This document shows positions 14,126-17,896 of a stretch of DNA of 17,896 nucleotides, piece after piece. The stretch is from DASYHQ01 sp038223165. Its GTDB lineage: Bacteria; Planctomycetota; Phycisphaerae; Tepidisphaerales; Tepidisphaeraceae. A program made the translations under genes and the position numbers. Location of the stretch: positions 1 to 17,896 of the forward strand of contig JBBRHE010000060.1 of NCBI GenBank assembly GCA_038223165.1. The letters are read 5' to 3'. The notes beneath the pieces were generated by a model, which was not told the origin of the DNA, did not search any database, and saw only the letters and a list, made by a program, of their open reading frames with translations. Each line of letters starts with the position of its first letter. The first letter of the stretch is position 1.

Positions 14126-15538
14126 ATGAGCTTACGTCAGACATTGCTTTGCATCGCTATGGGCGTCACGGTCGCGCTCAGTGGCTGTACATTCGTGAAC
14201 AAGCCGTTGAACGACCCGAAGGTTCAACTGGAACGGCGCAGTCTTAACGCGACGCGCGCGGGGACTTTCCTGTCGATGCCACCGGCCCTGAGCGAGCGAC
14301 CCGGCAGTGACGAGCAGCCGATGCGCCCCGCGACCAACCCCGCGACACCACCGGTTTACGATGCGGATGGTTATTTCGTCGGCATCGCGATCTCCGGTGG
14401 TGGGTCGCGCAGCGCCAACTTCGGCGCGGCAAGCATGTTTCAGTTGCAGCGCCTTGGTGTCCTGCAGCACACCGACTACATCTCGGCCGTCAGTGGTGGG
14501 GCGGTCGTGGCGGCGTATTATTGCGCGTGGGGTGACGAATGGAACCCCCAGAACGTCCAGAAGAAGATGACCCATTCGTTCGCGTCTGAATTGCTTATGC
14601 AGACGCTCTTGCCGTGGAACATTCTCGGCATGACATTTTCCAACCTCGACCGGTCCGACCTGCTCGCCAACACGTTTCGCAACAACCTTTTCATCCGAAA
14701 CGGCAAAGAGCTGACCTACAGCGATTTGCGACCGGACCGGCCACGCTTGCTCATCAACGCCACCGATCTGCAGTCGGGCAAGCCGTTCACGTTTTCCAAT
14801 GAGACGTTCGACACGTTGAATTCCGACCTGTCCAAGTACCCATTGACCTATGCCGTTGCGGCCAGTTCGAGCGTGCCGGTGCTGTTGCACCATGTCACAC
14901 TGCGCGACTATTCGACTACGTTTGAACAGTACCGTCATCTGGTTGACGGCGGGGTGACGGACAACCTAGGCATTCAGACGCTCGTCAACATGTTTGAAAC
15001 CCAGGCGGATTCCGCTCGCGAAAAAGGTCAGCCGGACCCCTACCCGAATGGCGCGATGTTCATCGTTATCGACGCTTCAACCCGCTTCAACACCGAGATC
15101 GCCGCCCAGGGTGACATCGGCCTGCTGGAAAGCCTCAAGGCGGGCGCGGGTCTCAGCACCAACGTGCTCATCCAGCGTGCGAGCAGCGCAACGCTCGCAG
15201 AGCTGATCGTCAAACACGCGCGGGACGAAGGGACGACTCGCGAACTGCGGGCCAGTATCGACACGCTGACCGAATCGGGCTATCTCGAGATCCGCGATCG
15301 CAGCAACCACAAGGTGAAGGTCGTTCATCTTTCGCTCAACCGCCTGAGTGACATCACCAACCTGCCATTTTCCGGCTTTAGCGAAAGCGTGAACAACATC
15401 GCGACTTACTTCAACATCAAGCCAGACGAGGCTTATCACCTGTATCAGGCTGCGGACCTCATCGTGCGTGAGAAGTTTGAAGGGCACCTGACGCAGATGG
15501 GCCTTGATCTGGATGCTGCGAATCAAGTGACGAAATAG
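14126..15538 (+). CDS. Patatin-like phospholipase lipoprotein
   Basis: A 470-aa lipoprotein: the signal peptide 'MSLRQTLLCIAMGVTVALSG' ends in the lipobox L-S-G-C with Cys21. The catalytic domain is patatin-type. The oxyanion loop is 'ISGGGSRSANFGAA' (89-102). The nucleophile Ser123 is in 'SAVSGGA', where the usual first Gly of GxSxG is Ala. The partner Asp274 is in 'LVDGGVTDNLGI'. Such enzymes hydrolyse acyl esters of phospholipids or other lipids; here it would act outside the cytoplasm, tethered to a membrane. The frame is open back to a TTG at 14090, but that would place the TACAAT box inside the gene and spoil the signal peptide, so the ATG at 14126 is preferred. Maf follows 12 bases after the stop. 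The C-terminal 150 residues have no recognised domain. Confidence 0.9.
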   Translation: MSLRQTLLCIAMGVTVALSGCTFVNKPLNDPKVQLERRSLNATRAGTFLSMPPALSERPGSDEQPMRPATNPATPPVYDADGYFVGIAISGGGSRSANFGAASMFQLQRLGVLQHTDYISAVSGGAVVAAYYCAWGDEWNPQNVQKKMTHSFASELLMQTLLPWNILGMTFSNLDRSDLLANTFRNNLFIRNGKELTYSDLRPDRPRLLINATDLQSGKPFTFSNETFDTLNSDLSKYPLTYAVAASSSVPVLLHHVTLRDYSTTFEQYRHLVDGGVTDNLGIQTLVNMFETQADSAREKGQPDPYPNGAMFIVIDASTRFNTEIAAQGDIGLLESLKAGAGLSTNVLIQRASSATLAELIVKHARDEGTTRELRASIDTLTESGYLEIRDRSNHKVKVVHLSLNRLSDITNLPFSGFSESVNNIATYFNIKPDEAYHLYQAADLIVREKFEGHLTQMGLDLDAANQVTK

Positions 15539-15550
15539 CGTTGTTAGCCG

Positions 15551-16129
15551 ATGAGTTCGACTCACACCAAATTAATCCTCGCCAGTGGTTCACCGCGTCG
15601 TCGACAGTTGCTGGACGAGGCCGGCTACGCGTTCGAGGTCGTGCCTGCGGACATAGATGAATTGGACGTGCCGGCGGGGCTGTCACCGCGCCAGATCGCG
15701 ACCTATCTCGCCGACGCCAAGGCACGCTTCATCGCAGCGAAATATCCGGATAGCGTAGTGCTAGCGGCCGACACGGTCGTGGCCTTGCGTAGCATGTTGC
15801 TCGGCAAGCCCACAGACGTCACCGATGCCCGGCGAATGTTGACGCTGCTGTCGGGTTCAACGCATCACGTGTCGACCGGTGTCGCGGTGTATGCCGGTGG
15901 CAGGGCGTTCGAGGCGATCGTCACGTCCACGGTCGCCATGCGGGTGTTGACCCGCGCCGAGATCGACACCTACGTCGCTGGTGAACAATGGCAGGGCAAG
16001 GCGGGTGGTTACGGCATTCAGGATGACGATCCGTTCGTCACGCGCATGGAAGGCAGTCATACCAACATCGTCGGCCTGCCGATGGACGAAACGCGCACCC
16101 TGCTGGTCGCTGCTGGCGTCTTCGGGTAG
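15551..16129 (+). CDS. maf: Maf family nucleoside triphosphate pyrophosphatase
   Basis: A 192-aa cytoplasmic enzyme that hydrolyses non-canonical or excess nucleoside triphosphates to monophosphates and pyrophosphate. The N-terminal substrate loop 'LASGSPRRRQLL' (10-21), 'LAADTVV', 'LLGKP', 'GSTHHVSTGVAV', 'EQWQGKAGGYGIQ' and 'GSHTNIVGLP' are all present and in order. The pattern fits the dTTP/UTP-type (YhdE-like) subgroup better than the 7-methyl-GTP type, but this was judged by eye. Length is typical. It starts 12 bases after the patatin-like gene, and the fucosidase begins 41 bases later. This supports co-transcription, although their functions are unrelated. Confidence 0.94.
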   Translation: MSSTHTKLILASGSPRRRQLLDEAGYAFEVVPADIDELDVPAGLSPRQIATYLADAKARFIAAKYPDSVVLAADTVVALRSMLLGKPTDVTDARRMLTLLSGSTHHVSTGVAVYAGGRAFEAIVTSTVAMRVLTRAEIDTYVAGEQWQGKAGGYGIQDDDPFVTRMEGSHTNIVGLPMDETRTLLVAAGVFG

Positions 16130-16170
16130 AACGTCGCGCACGCTATTCTCATAAGGAAGGGAACAACATC

Positions 16171-17478
16171 ATGGGCCAACACGACACGCTCAAAACACCA
16201 GGCGACACCAAATGGTTCACGCATGACCGATTTGGCCTGTTCATCCACTGGGGACTCTATTCGCTGGCGGCGAGGCACGAATGGGTGATGAACAACGAGA
16301 AGATTCCCGTTGAGGAATACGAGCGAAAATACTTCAAGCACTTCGATCCAGACCTGTACGACCCCAACAGGTGGGCCGACGCGGCGGCGCATGCGGGGAT
16401 GAAATATTTCGTTATCACGACCAAGCACCACGAAGGCTTTTGCCTGTGGGACACGAAGCACACCGACTACAAAGTAACGAACACGCCCTACGGCAAGGAC
16501 GTGCTCACACCGATGATCAAGGCGTTCCGCGAACGCGGGATTCGGACGGGTCTGTATCACTCGCTGCTCGACTGGCATCATCCGCAGATGGTGATCGACA
16601 AGCACATTGGCCCATATCGCGAACTATCGGAGGAAGACCGCGCCAAAATGAACGTCGGCCGCGACCAGAAAAAGTACGCAGAGTACTTATACAACCAGAC
16701 ACGGGAATTACTGACCGAATTCGGGCCGGTTGACGTGCTCTGGTACGACTTCAGTTATGTCAAACCCGACGGCAGTGGAAAGGGTAAAGACGACTGGGGT
16801 AGCGAAAAACTTTATAAGCTCATCCGCGAGTTGGCGCCCAACATCATCCTCGATGACCGCCTCGACTTGCCCGATGGCTGGGACGTCAAGACTCCCGAAC
16901 AGTTCCAACCCGACAGTTGGGTAACGTTGAACGGCCAAAAGGTCGTCTGGGAAGCCTGCCAGACCATGAGCGGCTCATGGGGCTATCATCGCGAAGAGTC
17001 GAGTTGGCGCGACGCCGACCAACTGATCCGCACACTGATCGACTGCGTCGCAAAGGGAGGCAATTTTCTTCTCAACGTCGGCCCCACCGGTCGCGGTGAA
17101 ATCGACGCGCGCGCGTTGAGCGTGCTAAAGCAGATCGGTGACTGGATGCACTATCACAGCCGCAGCATTTACGGTTGCACGCAGGCACCCGACGAGTTCC
17201 ACCCACCGGCCGACTGTCACTACACCTACAACCCTGAGAAAAAGCGCCTGTACGTCCACATCACCGCTTGGCCGTACAAGAACATTCTCCTCCCCAACCT
17301 GGCCGGTAAGGTCGAATATGCCCAGTTGTTGCATGATGGGTCCGAGGTCCAACTGACCGGCCTGGAAGCCTGGCAAGCGCACTATTCGATAGGCGGAGAT
17401 GCCAGTTCGCTCCCCATCCGCCTGCCGCAGGTCCGCCCGAACGTGGCCGTGCCGGTGGTTGAGTTGTTCTTGAAGTAG
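16171..17478 (+). CDS. Alpha-L-fucosidase, GH29, without signal peptide
   Basis: A 435-aa family 29 glycoside hydrolase that releases L-fucose with retention. Conserved features are 'WFTHDRFGLFIHWGLYS' (15-31), 'YFVITTKHHEGFCLWDTKHT' (79-98), 'GLYHSLLDWHHP' (127-138), and the nucleophile Asp193 in 'VDVLWYDFSY'. 'WEACQTMSGSWGYH' and 'GGNFLLNVGPTGRGE' follow. The acid/base residue is not fixed in this family and I do not assign it. A C-terminal beta domain of about 90 residues completes it. The ATG is preceded by AAGGAAGG, and the N-terminus is hydrophilic with no signal peptide or lipobox. The enzyme is therefore probably cytoplasmic and would act on imported fuco-oligosaccharides or internal glycosides. 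No fucose pathway genes are nearby. A weak TTCGGG-17-TATTCT promoter may lie in the short gap upstream. Confidence 0.95.
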   Translation: MGQHDTLKTPGDTKWFTHDRFGLFIHWGLYSLAARHEWVMNNEKIPVEEYERKYFKHFDPDLYDPNRWADAAAHAGMKYFVITTKHHEGFCLWDTKHTDYKVTNTPYGKDVLTPMIKAFRERGIRTGLYHSLLDWHHPQMVIDKHIGPYRELSEEDRAKMNVGRDQKKYAEYLYNQTRELLTEFGPVDVLWYDFSYVKPDGSGKGKDDWGSEKLYKLIRELAPNIILDDRLDLPDGWDVKTPEQFQPDSWVTLNGQKVVWEACQTMSGSWGYHREESSWRDADQLIRTLIDCVAKGGNFLLNVGPTGRGEIDARALSVLKQIGDWMHYHSRSIYGCTQAPDEFHPPADCHYTYNPEKKRLYVHITAWPYKNILLPNLAGKVEYAQLLHDGSEVQLTGLEAWQAHYSIGGDASSLPIRLPQVRPNVAVPVVELFLK

Positions 17479-17640
17479 ACCGGCGGCAGTCATCGTGCAG
17501 ATCGTCAACCGGTGGTGCCTGGCCAGCTCGTTCACCACGGGCATCGACCTCAATGAGAGTTTCCTGCATCCGATCCCCGCGCGACCGCATGCGCAGACGC
17601 TTTTTCGGAATCCTGCAATTCAACGCTCTCATTATCGGTT

Positions 17641-17670
17641 TTGACTTTTATTGGTTACGACTTATATTAT
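17641..17670 (+). promoter_or_regulatory. AT-rich sigma-70 promoter of toxin-like gene
   Basis: TTGACT (17641-17646) is followed by TATATT (17663-17668, 16-base spacer) or TATTAT (17665-17670, 18-base spacer). It is one of the best consensus matches in the window and sits in the most AT-rich stretch. Transcription would start at about the ATG at 17675, again implying a leaderless message. Confidence 0.6.
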
Positions 17671-17674
17671 GTTA

Positions 17675-17896
17675 ATGTGGAACGTCGAAATCACCGACGA
17701 ATACGAACGATGGTTCCACTCGCTCGATGACGGTGAACAGGTATCGGTGGCTCAAAGCATCGCGTTGCTTGAAGCGACCGGACCAAGCCTCGGACGGCCC
17801 CACGCCGACGTGCTCCGAGGTTCCCGCCACGGCAATATGAAGGAACACTGAACGCAACACGCCGGCCGACCGATCCGATCGCTGTTCATCTTCGAC
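17675..17896 (+). pseudogene. HigB/RelE-type (phage Gp49-like) toxin gene with in-frame TGA, runs off window
   Basis: The frame from ATG 17675 starts 'MWNVEITDEYERWFHSLDDG' and continues with 'ALLEATGPSLGRPHADVLRG' and 'SRHGNMKE'. This is the N-terminal half of a HigB-like mRNA-cleaving toxin of type II toxin-antitoxin systems. A TGA at 17849-17851 stops it after 58 residues. The same frame then continues 'TQHAGRPIRSLFIFD' to the window end, which is exactly what the family shows next (typically K-E-L-R-x-Q-H-x-G-R-P). So His-stop replaces the usual Leu-Arg. The simplest reading is a recent nonsense mutation such as CGA to TGA, leaving an inactive toxin, or a sequencing error. An upstream in-frame ATG at 17669 overlaps the -10 box and is not preferred. 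The partner antitoxin (usually an Xre-type HTH) should lie just beyond the window. Confidence 0.65.

Overview
The window reads as bacterial chromosome, moderately high in GC, with tightly packed genes in short same-strand runs. Several features point to Planctomycetota, most likely the Phycisphaerae side, though this is inference without a database search. These are an oversized signal peptidase I with inserted CxxC pairs, a short RpoD-type sigma factor, a GTP-type PEP carboxykinase, and a histidine kinase whose membrane part resembles the ethylene-receptor domain. There are no phage structural genes, transposases, plasmid functions or CRISPR arrays.

Layout. 1-385 (-) is the start of a TPR lipoprotein with a clear promoter. 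585-2882 (+) is a two-gene unit: a family 2 glycosyltransferase and a 505-aa protein of unknown function with BshC-like motifs. 2972-3700 (+) is a second DPM1-like glycosyltransferase. 3842-4669 (-) is a sigma-70 factor and 5189-6940 (-) is signal peptidase I. Diverging from the peptidase, 7074-8874 (+) holds a YqaB-like HAD phosphatase and a membrane histidine kinase, followed by a sugar-nucleotide epimerase (9063-10046). The two glycosyltransferases and the epimerase suggest envelope glycan or glycolipid synthesis.

10047-10661 has no convincing gene but is unusually rich in repeats. It holds a 12-bp inverted repeat, a 10-11 bp tandem repeat, a boxA-like antitermination motif on the minus strand, a 16-bp inverted repeat pair and four 8-bp tandem units. 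It is followed on the minus strand by a GNAT acetyltransferase resembling short N-acetylglutamate synthases, a RidA-family protein, tRNA-Arg(UCU), a 165-bp palindromic MITE-like element and pckG. From 14126 on the plus strand a run encodes a patatin-like lipoprotein, Maf nucleotide pyrophosphatase and a GH29 alpha-L-fucosidase without a signal peptide. The window ends in a HigB/RelE-like toxin gene interrupted by an in-frame TGA.

A recurring feature is a -10 box of the form TAC-N-AT or a close relative placed only a few bases before the start codon, implying leaderless or nearly leaderless mRNAs for several genes. The best candidates for something new are the histidine kinase with a degenerate ethylene-receptor-like sensor, the boxA and repeat-rich spacer, the MITE-like palindrome and the BshC-like protein. 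I did not find a complete new multi-gene defence or biosynthetic system.
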